The notes under the pieces are model-generated. The model ran no database searches and had not been told where the DNA came from. It saw nothing but the letters and a program-made list of their open reading frames with translations. A DNA stretch of 64,000 bases from Vibrio maerlii (GTDB taxonomy: Bacteria > Pseudomonadota > Gammaproteobacteria > Enterobacterales > Vibrionaceae): assembly GCF_003415655.1 (NCBI RefSeq), contig NZ_QRHC01000011.1:95558-159557 (forward strand), in the 5' to 3' direction. Below are positions 41,562 to 50,750 of this stretch, piece after piece. Every line of letters starts with the position of its first letter. Positions within the stretch are counted from its first letter, which is position 1. The position numbers and the translations under genes are program-made.

Positions 41562-44500
41562 TTAATTGAATTCAAATTGATATAATAGATCAACCGCGCT
41601 ATCTAAGCCGGAAATCGCTTCGATATAGAGATCTTTCATTAATCGATAACGTACGGTGAACTCACCAACCGAATCAAAGATACCCACACCATATTTCACT
41701 TGTAGACCTGGAAGTATGTAACCACTCACGGTCACCTGAGAATCATCCCCTGTACCCGCAGTATCAAGTTGCAGATCTTGCACTCCAAAAGCCTCACCAA
41801 TATCACCAACCACTTGCCCACTGCGAGCTAAGCTCAAACCTATCAAGGTTGTCGTCATGGCATTACCGCCCGATTCCCCATCGATATCCTGACCACGGAG
41901 CAAGTAAGACAGAGCATTTGCTTGTGGCATAGCCGGATCGGAGAAAATCGTCACTTCAGGCTCACTGGCTGGCCCTGATACCCTCACACCGGCTGTCACA
42001 TCATCTTGGGTGTTATCTGGGTTTCGGATCGCTTCAATCGCTACGTATGGTTCATCAACTGGGCCATTCATTAAGATCTTACCTTCATTAATGATCAGGT
42101 CTTGGCCAAAGGATCGGTATGTACCATCGACAAGATTAACCTCACCAACGATATAAGGCCCTTGGTCGCGTTGGCTCACCTTAAGATTACCCACCAAGTC
42201 ACTATTCAGCCCAAGAGCACGCAATTCAAAATCGTCACCAATAGAGATATTGATGTTGGTTTGAATGCTAATCGGCAAAGGTTGATCTTCATTTAAAGGC
42301 TTAAGGTCTTTATCTAACAGCACTTGATCTTTCGAAACACTGATTGCACTTGCTGGAAGCTCTTCAACAAGGATTCGCCCCCAAGGTAGCTTGATATCAC
42401 CATCGACTCTCGCCAATTTTGGTGTCATAGAAAACGTCATATCTGGCTTCACAATCACATCAACCATAGGTGGAACCACCACCTTTAACTCATCAGCAAA
42501 TACCCTTGCATTGGTACTCCAATCGTCAAGGTCTTGCCAATCGGCATCACCGGACACTTTGAGCTGTCCATCAGGGGTATCAATGGTTGCATTGAGGTCG
42601 GCTTGATATCCTTTGAACTCTACAAATACCGAACCATCTTTAATTTCAACAGGTGCAATATCCCCCTCAACGCTCAAATCAGCTATGCTCAATTGACCAC
42701 GAACTTGAGGGTGCATCAGCGGACCCGATAATCTCAAGTCAGTTTCCAACTCAAGTGCTGCATTGCTGTATTCACCAAGTAGGGGCTGAATGAAATCAAT
42801 ATTAAAAGTAGAGAGAGCTAAACGCGCATCAATTTGGGGAGCATTACCCTGGATATCAGGAATAGATAGCTCACCTGAAACATCACCATTATCAACAATA
42901 TCAATTAACCAATCAGCTTTCACATCACCAGCGAGTAATGAAGCATTCACCGCAGCCTGCTCCCAACCTAGAGTCACAGGGGTATCACTTTGTTGGACAA
43001 CACGTCCTTTAGGTAGGCGAATACTCACCTTTGCTTCCGGTTTTGCTTCAGGTGACCACTTCGCCCAAGTGCTTGCGGTAACCGAGCCTTGCAGATCTAG
43101 AACCTGAGGAACATATTTCGCAATTTGGCTAAACTCAAAATTGCGAATATCGACATAGGCTTCCCCAGACTCACCCGCTTGAAGATCTTTAATCAAGCAC
43201 AAATGCGCATTTTGCTGTTCCCAGCAGTGTTTAGCGACATCAACTTGCTGGGTGTTGCTGTCGTATTTGATCGCAACGGCCTGTTCCAGCGTCCACGGAC
43301 CTTGTTCTGTAGTGATCTCAGCTCTGTCGAGCTCACCATCCCATACAATACCTTTTGAACGATCAAGATTACCCGATACTCGGATCTGGGTTGAGATAAT
43401 CTTTGAAGCGACATCTAGCGACAGTTGATGTTGTGACTCTTGGCCTTTGAGACTGAGATCAACGCTATCGATGGTCTCACCCTGTGCCTTAATATTCGTT
43501 GCTTGCACTACAAGGTCAACGTTAGCAACAGGAAGCGGTACAGCTTCACCCTTTATAGACAGAGAGCTCAATGCCACTAATTCTTGCCATGCCAACTCGC
43601 CTGCCTGCAAGTCCAACTTCACTTCTGGCTCGTTAAACTTACCGGCTAACGAAATTTGACCATTCACGCGCCCTTTCGCATCAGGCACACTCAACGAAAG
43701 GTCGGGTAAATCGAGCGATAAACCTAGATCCCAGTTTTGCTGTAAACGACCTTGCGCAAAGAGCTTATTCACTCCATGCGCAACCGTTAACCCAGAGGTA
43801 TCAAACTCAAACTCACCTTTGCCTGCAATATCTTGCGCGGTCAAATCACCTTCAATATCGATAGGGTACTCGCGGAATATACCTGTGATATCCACCTGCG
43901 TTGGCTCAACTCTCCAACCGCCTTGTGGGGTCAATTGGCCACGGGTTTTCAGTTGCCCACTGATATCACCTTCCGCTTCTTGCCATTGCAAACCGGGCTG
44001 GATATGACTCAGATCGATGTCAGCCTGCCAGTTAATCGGCTCGGCCCAATTTGCCATGATTTGGCCAGTTACTTCACCGCCTAGTGTTTTAAGCACTAAC
44101 TCACTCAAATCAATCTGTTCAAGTGTGCCCTCTCCTTTCACAGCTAAATCGATATCTGGAATCTGCGTCCCCCCGGCTTTTGCAGCTAGATCGACTCGGT
44201 AGCCATCAAGGTTGCCATTTGCGTTCAATATTGCAATTTCGGTTTGATAGTCGCTCTTTCCTGTCAACGGCCATTGAGCCCTGAAATCTTTAGCTGCGAG
44301 ATCAAATGGAAATGTAGGATCCAGTGGTTGAATCTCACCAGTAAGTTCACCCTTAATCAATTTATCAAGCAACAAATCAAGCTCTAATTTACCAACACTA
44401 CCTTGTGCTGAAAGCTCAACATATTGCCCGCGGAGATCGCTCTCTTTGATGGTCGCACTGGTATTGAGGTTTAACGGATAATCTCCCTTCAGCTCGATTT

Positions 44501-45335
44501 GAGCAGACAGTTGTCCATCCACTTGTGGCATTTCTAGCTCAAGTAAACGCACATCAACATCGTACTCACCAGCGCTACCCTCAAGAGATAAGCGATCCAC
44601 CTTAATAGGTGACTCAGCGACATAATTAAACTGGGTAAGATCAAAGCGCTCTATATCGATCAGTAAAGGGATATAAACATCTGGAAGCGTAATCATCTGA
44701 TCGGTCGATGATTCTGGCTCCGGCTCAGAGTTAGATACAGCAGCTTCGTCACCACTACTCGGAGCAAGTTCAACCTGCAATCCATCAAAGGTGGTTTGGC
44801 TTAATGAAAGCTGAGAACCACTCCAAGACGCTCCTGATTCAAAGCTTTGCCAAGAGATTTTATGCCCGAGAATATCGAGGTTAATTTTCTGTGCGATAAG
44901 CTGGTTCAGCGAAATAGAAACAGGTAGTGCAATCAAGCTTGGTTTGCTCGGTTCCACTGACGTCTCTTCGCCACTCGTCTCGATATCAGAGAGCACCACA
45001 TCCACGCCAAATAACTGCACGGTATCAACACAGACCGCTGGTGTTGTAAAGCAGGAAGGAGTCACCCCTAGAGTGGCAGATTCAACCTTAGTTGTGATGT
45101 ACAAGCTCTCATCAACGAACTCTACTCCGCTAAGGGTGAATTGAGGGAATATCGCACCCTCAGCTTCCGCAACTTTCAACTGTGGGACAAACTTTTCCGC
45201 CACCCAGAGCGCACCTTTAAGGCCCGGGTTGGTAAAAAGCAGTAGACCGATACTAACCAATAGAATAACCACCAGCATAAATAAGCTGATCGTCATCCAT
45301 TTGCAACCTTTGAGTAATTTACGACTGATACTCAT
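41562..45335 (-). CDS. tamB: Translocation and assembly module subunit TamB
   Basis: 1257 residues. One transmembrane helix near the N-terminus (about 14-36) anchors it in the inner membrane. The rest is a long repetitive beta-taco spanning the periplasm, thought to move phospholipids towards the outer membrane and to help autotransporter insertion with TamA. The conserved C-terminal DUF490/TamB domain (about 900-1257) ends in EAISGLDSAVDLLYQFEF, typical of the family. The ATG overlaps the tamA stop by 3 bases (ATGA). Confidence 0.95.
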   Translation of the reverse strand: MSISRKLLKGCKWMTISLFMLVVILLVSIGLLLFTNPGLKGALWVAEKFVPQLKVAEAEGAIFPQFTLSGVEFVDESLYITTKVESATLGVTPSCFTTPAVCVDTVQLFGVDVVLSDIETSGEETSVEPSKPSLIALPVSISLNQLIAQKINLDILGHKISWQSFESGASWSGSQLSLSQTTFDGLQVELAPSSGDEAAVSNSEPEPESSTDQMITLPDVYIPLLIDIERFDLTQFNYVAESPIKVDRLSLEGSAGEYDVDVRLLELEMPQVDGQLSAQIELKGDYPLNLNTSATIKESDLRGQYVELSAQGSVGKLELDLLLDKLIKGELTGEIQPLDPTFPFDLAAKDFRAQWPLTGKSDYQTEIAILNANGNLDGYRVDLAAKAGGTQIPDIDLAVKGEGTLEQIDLSELVLKTLGGEVTGQIMANWAEPINWQADIDLSHIQPGLQWQEAEGDISGQLKTRGQLTPQGGWRVEPTQVDITGIFREYPIDIEGDLTAQDIAGKGEFEFDTSGLTVAHGVNKLFAQGRLQQNWDLGLSLDLPDLSLSVPDAKGRVNGQISLAGKFNEPEVKLDLQAGELAWQELVALSSLSIKGEAVPLPVANVDLVVQATNIKAQGETIDSVDLSLKGQESQHQLSLDVASKIISTQIRVSGNLDRSKGIVWDGELDRAEITTEQGPWTLEQAVAIKYDSNTQQVDVAKHCWEQQNAHLCLIKDLQAGESGEAYVDIRNFEFSQIAKYVPQVLDLQGSVTASTWAKWSPEAKPEAKVSIRLPKGRVVQQSDTPVTLGWEQAAVNASLLAGDVKADWLIDIVDNGDVSGELSIPDIQGNAPQIDARLALSTFNIDFIQPLLGEYSNAALELETDLRLSGPLMHPQVRGQLSIADLSVEGDIAPVEIKDGSVFVEFKGYQADLNATIDTPDGQLKVSGDADWQDLDDWSTNARVFADELKVVVPPMVDVIVKPDMTFSMTPKLARVDGDIKLPWGRILVEELPASAISVSKDQVLLDKDLKPLNEDQPLPISIQTNINISIGDDFELRALGLNSDLVGNLKVSQRDQGPYIVGEVNLVDGTYRSFGQDLIINEGKILMNGPVDEPYVAIEAIRNPDNTQDDVTAGVRVSGPASEPEVTIFSDPAMPQANALSYLLRGQDIDGESGGNAMTTTLIGLSLARSGQVVGDIGEAFGVQDLQLDTAGTGDDSQVTVSGYILPGLQVKYGVGIFDSVGEFTVRYRLMKDLYIEAISGLDSAVDLLYQFEFN

Positions 45336-47056
45336 AATTCAGGACCTAAAGAAAAGTGGAATTGGAACTGGTCACCTTTTTCTTCATCCAGACCAAAGGC
45401 AAAATCGAGGGCAACAGGGCCGACTGGAGATGCCCAGCGAACACCCACACCAGTACCGCTCTTCCATTCAGGCGTTTCATTAAAAGCATCACCGTAATCA
45501 TAGAAAACAGCTCCCCACCAATTTCCATAGACTCGATATTGATACTCGAGAGTACTGGTCGCTAAATATTGACCACCAGAGCGCGCGCCACTTTCATCGC
45601 GTGGGGAGATCGATTCATAACTGTAACCACGGATACTATTGTCACCACCCGCAAAGAAACGCAGTGAGGGAGGTAGTCGAGTAAAATCGCCGACAAAGTT
45701 TGCCCCCGCATCGAGCTTAAAGATGCCTCGGTGATTGTTCCCTATACCGCGGATCCAAGCCGTGCTCCCGAGTACACGCACGACATTGGTTTCAGACCAT
45801 GAGTCCTCACTACCCACTTCAACGGTAATGCTTTTCTTATCTCCCCACATTGGCATCGTGGTGCCACGAGTTCGTGTTTTTGAGAAACTAATACCTGGCA
45901 TCACCATCTGACCGACTTCATCCTGAATGCCTTGCTCATAGTTCTCGATAAGATAACGGATAAAAATAGTACGGTGCCAACCAGAGTCTAGCTCCCAATG
46001 TCTTTCTAGCGCTAAATTTGACTCTAAGCTCTTGGTATCTAAGTTATCAACATTCTTCATACCATATTGAACTTGATAGTAATCACGCAGCACATCTTCG
46101 AGTGGAATCTTATAGCTTGCGGTGATTGACTGTTCAGGCTTAGAAATCGATAGACTGCTGTTAAAGCTGTGACCAGCACTGTTTATCCATGGTTTCTTCC
46201 ACTTAAGCGAACCTCTTACACCCACATCGGTTGAAACACCTAGACCTGTCTCAAGTTGGTTTCTCGCTTGAGGTGCCAAAGAAACCCTCATCGGTACCAC
46301 AGTATTTCCGTTACCGAGAGAGGATAGATCAGGCTCAACAAGTACAGAAGAGAACCAATCTGTATTGGAGAGGTTCTGGTTGTGTTCACCAACTTTAGAC
46401 ACTAGGTATGCATCACCCTCATCATAGGGTTGTAATGAATCAACTCGTTCTTCATCAATCTGGCTACCTGTAATCGACGTTGCACCAAAATGATATCGAG
46501 GGCCACTGTTGTAGTGTAGGCGAATGTTCGCTTGATTGGTTTCAGGGATAATTTCCAAACGTGATAAATCATAAGCCGCTTCAAAATAACCCCGCTGTAA
46601 ACCTAAGTTACGCAAAGATGACTTTAAACCATCATAAAGGCTGTGATTGATCGGCTCCCCTGTCTTTAAAAGTGAACGTTCGATCAAACTCGCGAAAGAT
46701 TCATCCTCCTTTGCCCCTCCTATTAATTGAACATCAATCTCATTGATCCTCACAGGCTCGCCAGGGTTGACGTTCACAACTAATTCGTCTTCACCTTCAG
46801 AGACTTCAAACGAGATCTCTGGATGGTAATAACCCAGAGCATTGAGTGCTTCATTAATGGTTGAGCGAAGGCGGGACTGGAAACGCAAAGACGTGGAGTA
46901 TTCATCTTCTGAGATAGCGTTGATATAGACTTCGACGTTGTCTTCAAGTGCTCCGTCGAGTCCCTCAATATCAAGAGAGGTTTTAGCTTGGGCTGAAAGA
47001 GTTGGCAACAGTAATGAACCAGCCACGATCAGAGTGAATGTTCTTCTTATAATCAT
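45332..47056 (-). CDS. tamA: Translocation and assembly module subunit TamA
   Basis: 574-residue Omp85 protein of the outer membrane. Signal peptide about 1-24, three POTRA domains (about 25-260) with the GPRYHFGATSITG strand, then a 16-strand barrel including the family's FFAGGDNSIRGYSYESISP motif (the L6 RGY) and a C-terminal FHFSLGPEL. It works with TamB, whose start overlaps its stop. It is divergent from msrA, as in E. coli. Confidence 0.95.
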   Translation of the reverse strand: MIIRRTFTLIVAGSLLLPTLSAQAKTSLDIEGLDGALEDNVEVYINAISEDEYSTSLRFQSRLRSTINEALNALGYYHPEISFEVSEGEDELVVNVNPGEPVRINEIDVQLIGGAKEDESFASLIERSLLKTGEPINHSLYDGLKSSLRNLGLQRGYFEAAYDLSRLEIIPETNQANIRLHYNSGPRYHFGATSITGSQIDEERVDSLQPYDEGDAYLVSKVGEHNQNLSNTDWFSSVLVEPDLSSLGNGNTVVPMRVSLAPQARNQLETGLGVSTDVGVRGSLKWKKPWINSAGHSFNSSLSISKPEQSITASYKIPLEDVLRDYYQVQYGMKNVDNLDTKSLESNLALERHWELDSGWHRTIFIRYLIENYEQGIQDEVGQMVMPGISFSKTRTRGTTMPMWGDKKSITVEVGSEDSWSETNVVRVLGSTAWIRGIGNNHRGIFKLDAGANFVGDFTRLPPSLRFFAGGDNSIRGYSYESISPRDESGARSGGQYLATSTLEYQYRVYGNWWGAVFYDYGDAFNETPEWKSGTGVGVRWASPVGPVALDFAFGLDEEKGDQFQFHFSLGPEL

Positions 47057-47191
47057 AAGTTGATATTAAGCGCTTTCCATGGCGTAAAAATGCAGAGCAG
47101 GACTGTGGCAAATGATACCGTTAAAGAGTTGTAAAGTCTTTGCTGTTTAGGCACTCTTTCTTGAATAAGAACAATCAGAAAGGATTCATCA

Positions 47192-47827
47192 ATGTTTGAT
47201 AAAACAACCTTAATTTCAGCTGACGATGCACTGCTTGGTCGTGATACCCCTATGACAGTCACCGAGGCTCATTTCGTCAATCATACTGATTTGACCGCAA
47301 AGCCACAGAATGGTTGCCAAGAAATTCTCCTTGGTATGGGATGCTTTTGGGGGGCAGAACGCTTGTTTTGGAAACTTGATGGGGTTGTTTCAACATCCGT
47401 TGGCTATGCAGGTGGTTACACCCCGAATCCAAGCTACGAAGAAGTATGCACAGGGAAAACAGGTCATAGCGAAGTCGTCAGAGTCATTTACGACCCGGCG
47501 ATTATATCGCTTGAAAAACTACTGAGATCGTTTTGGGAGAATCACGATCCAACGCAAGGAATGAAACAAGGCAATGACGTCGGCACCCAGTATCGCTCGG
47601 TCATCTATCCGCTCAATGAGGAACAACTAAGCATCGTCGAGCAATCTAAACAAGAGTATCAATCGGCATTAGGTAACGGTGTAGCTCAACAAATCACTAC
47701 AGAGATACAGCTTCAGCAAACCTACTACTTTGCCGAGGCCTATCACCAGCAGTACCTAGCAAAAAATCCCCAAGGCTATTGTGGCCTTGGGGGAACAGGG
47801 GTTTGCTTTCCAGACTTGAGCAGTTAG
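47192..47827 (+). CDS. msrA: Peptide methionine-S-sulfoxide reductase
   Basis: Repairs oxidised methionine. The 211 residues carry the catalytic Cys in GCFWGAERLFW near residue 51 and the recycling Cys in CGLGGTGVC near the C-terminus. The YTPNPSYEEVCTGKTGHSE and NDVGTQYRS motifs are intact. It is the long MsrA type with an N-terminal extension like E. coli, not fused to MsrB. Confidence 0.96.
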   Translation: MFDKTTLISADDALLGRDTPMTVTEAHFVNHTDLTAKPQNGCQEILLGMGCFWGAERLFWKLDGVVSTSVGYAGGYTPNPSYEEVCTGKTGHSEVVRVIYDPAIISLEKLLRSFWENHDPTQGMKQGNDVGTQYRSVIYPLNEEQLSIVEQSKQEYQSALGNGVAQQITTEIQLQQTYYFAEAYHQQYLAKNPQGYCGLGGTGVCFPDLSS

Positions 47828-47846
47828 ACAAAAGTGAGCATCTAAC

Positions 47847-47873
47847 GATAGCGGTGATTACATCGCCGCTATC
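47847..47873. other. Hairpin between convergent msrA and ytfK
   Basis: GATAGCGGTGAT (47847-47858) pairs with ATCGCCGCTATC (47862-47873), one wobble. It covers the end of ytfK. No clear T-run, so terminator activity is doubtful. Confidence 0.5.
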
Positions 47874-48052
47874 ACTACGTTCACTTCTTTAAAAATAGAA
47901 AGTTTTTGTTTATCAGACACTTCAGGTAAAAGCACTTTACCATTGTCGAATTGAAATTCACCAATACCTTGGATAGTGAACGTCCCTTTAAACAGGGTTT
48001 TAACAAATCGTGCCACTTGCTTGGGACGATACATTGTGAATTCGCGCAGCAT
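47858..48052 (-). CDS. ytfK: YtfK/DUF1107 family protein
   Basis: 64 residues: MLREFTMYRPKQVARFVKTL, then LFKGTFTIQGIGEFQFDNGKVLLP, a close match to the E. coli YtfK pattern. In E. coli YtfK activates SpoT-dependent (p)ppGpp accumulation in phosphate and fatty-acid starvation. Whether that holds here is inference. The frame extends upstream to 48184, but ATG 48052 has GAGGT at the right spacing and begins at the family's N-terminus. It lies between msrA and ytfJ, a neighbourhood shared with E. coli. Confidence 0.88.
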   Translation of the reverse strand: MLREFTMYRPKQVARFVKTLFKGTFTIQGIGEFQFDNGKVLLPEVSDKQKLSIFKEVNVVIAAM

Positions 48053-48162
48053 ATACAACCTCAATATCCTTTTGCGGTAAACAAATACGCTCCTTCCTAG
48101 AGCGTAGCTAGTGAGTCCTATCACTAACCGATGCAGATAATTATACAGAGCGCTATACCAAT

Positions 48163-48177
48163 GTAAATCACATTTAC
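48163..48177. promoter_or_regulatory. Palindrome GTAAAT-CAC-ATTTAC between ytfK and ytfJ
   Basis: A perfect 6+3+6 palindrome in the divergent ytfK-ytfJ region. It faintly resembles a TyrR box, but the second half lacks the standard spacing. No regulator is assigned. Confidence 0.35.
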
Positions 48178-48275
48178 GCAACATTTCTGTTAAAAAAATG
48201 CTTTTTCTGACATTTCAGCGAGTTACGTATTATAATTTCTCGGTAATAATTAAACCAAACACTATGGGTTACACA

Positions 48276-48830
48276 ATGCGTATACAAAAGTCTCTCCTTA
48301 CTCTCGCTCTTACTCTCGCTTCGGCTCCTCTTCTTGCTCACAATTTAACGGTGGGTAATACCGTACCTAAGGTCGATGTGCCGAGTCATGGTGAGATTGT
48401 GATCGATCAAGGCGACACGGCTTATGTCTTTTGGAGTTCAGAAAAAATGCTCGGAAAAGTACGCGTAATTCAAGCCATCGCAGGCCGCAGCAGCTCTAAA
48501 GAGATGAATGCGCCACTAATGAGTGCAATCACCGCTGCAAAATTTCCTGAGGAACAATATCAAACTACGACGGTCATAAACCAAGATGATGCGCTTTGGG
48601 GAACAGGTGGCTTTGTAAAATCTTCAGCAGAGAGCAGCAAAGAAGAGTTCCCTTGGTCGTCTATGGTTCTGGATGAAGAAGGTGCCGTTGCCAACACATG
48701 GGGCCTACAAGAAGAGAGCTCAGCTATTATTGTTCTAGATAAACAAGGAAAAGTATTATTCGTAAAGGAAGGAAGCCTAAACGATAGCGAAATCAAACAA
48801 GTCATCGAAATGATAAGTGCGAGCCTTTAA
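48276..48830 (+). CDS. ytfJ: YtfJ-family periplasmic protein
   Basis: 184 residues. A signal peptide (MRIQKSLLTLALTLASAPLLA-HN) is followed by a thioredoxin-like fold lacking the CxxC. Family landmarks: GEIVIDQGDTAYVFWSS, VRVIQAIAGRSS, QYQTTTVINQDDALWGTGGFV and ESSAIIVLDKQGKVLFVKEG. The function is unknown. A start at 48264 is also possible and adds four residues. Confidence 0.87.
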   Translation: MRIQKSLLTLALTLASAPLLAHNLTVGNTVPKVDVPSHGEIVIDQGDTAYVFWSSEKMLGKVRVIQAIAGRSSSKEMNAPLMSAITAAKFPEEQYQTTTVINQDDALWGTGGFVKSSAESSKEEFPWSSMVLDEEGAVANTWGLQEESSAIIVLDKQGKVLFVKEGSLNDSEIKQVIEMISASL

Positions 48831-48885
48831 CGCGTCATATATTGTAAAATCTAGGTAATTAGCAAGCTAACCTATCGGTTTTATG

Positions 48886-48922
48886 TTGTATCCAGGGGTG
48901 ATTGTTATATTATAACAGTCAC
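48886..48922 (+). promoter_or_regulatory. Zur box overlapping the zinc operon promoter
   Basis: A 25-base palindrome at 48898-48922, GTGATTGTTATA-T-TATAACAGTCAC (11 of 12 arm positions pair), matches the Zur consensus core GTTATANTATAAC. It overlaps the putative -10 TATTAT (48908-48913), 16 bases after TTGTAT (48886-48891). Zinc-loaded Zur would block RNA polymerase. Confidence 0.9.
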
Positions 48923-48943
48923 CTTTTTTCATGGTTGGTCGAA

Positions 48944-49225
48944 ATGAGAACACCGATACTCGCAGTACTCACCTCTTTGCTCGCTCTATGGCTTAGCTTT
49001 GCGGCATCTGCGCATCCCTACGATCTGGACCACCACGAACATGACCACCACTGTGAGCTCTATTTAGCAGCAAACCAAGCGGTTTCAACCAGTTCTGATT
49101 TATCCCCTAGCTTTATTGTTCAAAGCGTCATTGATGCCCCGCAGATTGTTGAAAAAACGCCTGTTCCAGCATTGCGACACCGTTTTGCAAGAGCCCCTCC
49201 TTATTCTTCAATTTCAATCAATTAG
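48944..49225 (+). CDS. Small exported His-rich protein of the zinc operon (DUF2607-like)
   Basis: 93 residues. Signal peptide about 1-23 (MRTPILAVLTSLLALWLSF..SA), cleaved before HPYD. The mature N-terminus is DLDHHEHDHHCELYLA, with six His and one Cys in a short stretch, a clear metal-binding look. A Ser/Pro-rich, Arg-containing tail follows. ATG 48944 is preferred over the upstream frame start because it gives the signal peptide. It is the first gene after the Zur box and likely part of the zinc acquisition system, possibly a metallochaperone; the role is inferred. Confidence 0.8.
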   Translation: MRTPILAVLTSLLALWLSFAASAHPYDLDHHEHDHHCELYLAANQAVSTSSDLSPSFIVQSVIDAPQIVEKTPVPALRHRFARAPPYSSISIN

Positions 49226-49262
49226 ACTACTATTTAATTAAACCATTTTTGAGGAATACACC

Positions 49263-49985
49263 ATGAAACTGATGACTAAAATGACCGCTATTGCCATGCT
49301 TGTTGCTGGCTCTTCTTCCCTTGCTATGGCTGCAGATGAATTCCGCCAACATGACGCACACGTGCACGGTGAGGTTGAATTGAACCTAGCTCAAGACGGC
49401 AATGAGATCTTAGTTGAGATTACAGCACCTGGCGCTGACGTCGTTGGATTTGAGCACGCACCCAAAACTGACGAACAACATCACGCTGTTGAAGATGCGC
49501 TAGCGGCATTAAAAGATGCCAACTCTCTACTGGCTTTCAATGCAGAAGCAAACTGTAAGCTTGAGCACGCAAGCAGCTCAACAACGCTGATGGCAGGCGA
49601 ACACGACGAGCATGATCATCATGATGACCATAAAGGCCACGACCATGACGAACATGAACACCATGATGACCACAAAGATCACGGCCATGATGAACACGAC
49701 CATCATGATGACCACAAAGGTCATGACCACGACGAACACGATCATCAAGACGACCACAAAGGTCACGACCACGATGAACATGATCATCATGACCACGAGG
49801 GTTCGCATGGCGAGTTTACTGCCGAGTACCACTTCGAATGTGGCGATGCTTCTAAGCTAACTCAAATCGATACTCAGTGGTTCGCTAAGTTCCCAACAAC
49901 AGAGAGCATTCATGCGAACGTATTAACAGATACCGTTCAAACGGCTGCTGAGTTGAACAAGAACAACACTTCTATCAAGTTCTAA
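49263..49985 (+). CDS. zrgA: Periplasmic zinc-binding protein ZrgA (DUF2796)
   Basis: 240 residues. A signal peptide ends at about residue 23 (LAMA-ADE), then a globular DUF2796 portion starts HDAHVHGEVELNL. Residues 114-182 are extraordinarily His/Asp rich (29 His in 69 residues), made of about four copies of a 14-residue unit like HDDHKGHDHDEHDH. Two cysteines (98 and 193) flank it. A similar His-rich loop binds Zn in V. cholerae ZrgA, needed for zinc uptake alongside ZnuABC. It is the second gene after the Zur box, followed by a hairpin that may reduce expression of the ABC genes. Confidence 0.88.
   Translation: MKLMTKMTAIAMLVAGSSSLAMAADEFRQHDAHVHGEVELNLAQDGNEILVEITAPGADVVGFEHAPKTDEQHHAVEDALAALKDANSLLAFNAEANCKLEHASSSTTLMAGEHDEHDHHDDHKGHDHDEHEHHDDHKDHGHDEHDHHDDHKGHDHDEHDHQDDHKGHDHDEHDHHDHEGSHGEFTAEYHFECGDASKLTQIDTQWFAKFPTTESIHANVLTDTVQTAAELNKNNTSIKF
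49613..49800 (+). repeat. In-frame 42-bp tandem repeats encoding the His-rich loop of zrgA
   Basis: About four imperfect 42-base units (14 codons) built on CATGATGACCACAAAGG-like segments. In-frame repeats of this kind can gain or lose units without frameshift. Confidence 0.8.
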
Positions 49986-49991
49986 TTGAAC

Positions 49992-50025
49992 AGAGCTGCC
50001 AACAATCTATGTTGGTAGCTCTTTC
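49992..50025 (+). terminator. Attenuator-like hairpin between zrgA and the ABC genes
   Basis: AGAGCTGCCAACA (49992-50004) pairs with TGTTGGTAGCTCT (50010-50022), one wobble, followed by only TTCATT. Partial termination would leave more ZrgA than transporter. Confidence 0.6.
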
Positions 50026-50057
50026 ATTGGTTCTCACCACATTAGACTGGAAACATT

Positions 50058-50750
50058 GTGCAAGATATCATTCAACTAAAAGATGTCGTGTTTCATTGGG
50101 ACGCAAAGAAGGCACCCACTATTCAAATCGATGAACTCACGATTGTTCAAGGACAGCATACTTTCATTAAAGGCCCTAGTGGCTGTGGAAAATCCACGCT
50201 TTTAGGTCTACTTACCGGTATCAATCAGGCCCAATCGGGTAAGATTTCTATCCTTGGACAAAATTTGAGTCACCTAAAAGCAAGCAAGCGAGATCGATTT
50301 AGAGCCGATCACATCGGTTATATCTTTCAGCAATTTAACCTGCTTCCTTATCTTTCAGTTATCGATAACGTTTTGTTACCTTGCCAATTCTCTAAATACA
50401 GAGAGTCAAACACGCCAGCACCTATGCAAGATAAGGCAAGAGAGTTGCTTTCTTCATTAAAGCTACCCAGTGAACTCTTTGAGCAACCCGTTATTGAGCT
50501 GAGTATTGGTCAGCAACAAAGAGTGGCAGCAGCACGCGCACTGATCGGTATGCCAGAGCTGATCATTGCTGATGAGCCAACCTCGGCTCTAGATCATGAC
50601 AACCGCAAAGTCTTCATTGAACTCCTGATGGAAGAAGCGCAAAAGGCCGAGTCTACACTGGTATTTGTCAGCCATGACCCAACGTTAGAGCCGCTATTTA
50701 AGCGTTCAATCAACCTGATGGACATAAATCAAGCTGGGAGAAAAAGCTAA
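50058..50750 (+). CDS. Zinc-operon ABC transporter ATP-binding protein
   Basis: 230-residue ABC ATPase of the MacB/LolD class: Walker A GPSGCGKST near 37-45, Q-loop FQQFNLLPYLSV, signature LSIGQQQRVAAARAL (Ile replaces the usual Gly in LSGGQ), Walker B LIIADEPTSALD and VSHD. The start is GTG 50058. The stop overlaps the permease start by one base (TAATG). With the next gene it forms an ABC unit fed by ZrgA (the zrg system). This class usually drives export or mechanical transfer, not uptake. Confidence 0.9.
   Translation: MQDIIQLKDVVFHWDAKKAPTIQIDELTIVQGQHTFIKGPSGCGKSTLLGLLTGINQAQSGKISILGQNLSHLKASKRDRFRADHIGYIFQQFNLLPYLSVIDNVLLPCQFSKYRESNTPAPMQDKARELLSSLKLPSELFEQPVIELSIGQQQRVAAARALIGMPELIIADEPTSALDHDNRKVFIELLMEEAQKAESTLVFVSHDPTLEPLFKRSINLMDINQAGRKS

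Noticed and set aside
43193..45144. Several ORFs on the opposite strand within tamB
   Set aside because: They are shadows of a long repetitive gene whose frame is intact over 1257 codons.
49578..49832. Hydrophobic ORF on the minus strand opposite zrgA's His-rich repeat
   Set aside because: It is the antisense shadow of His/Asp codons (GTG/ATG-rich runs give Val/Met), with no ribosome-binding site or own context.
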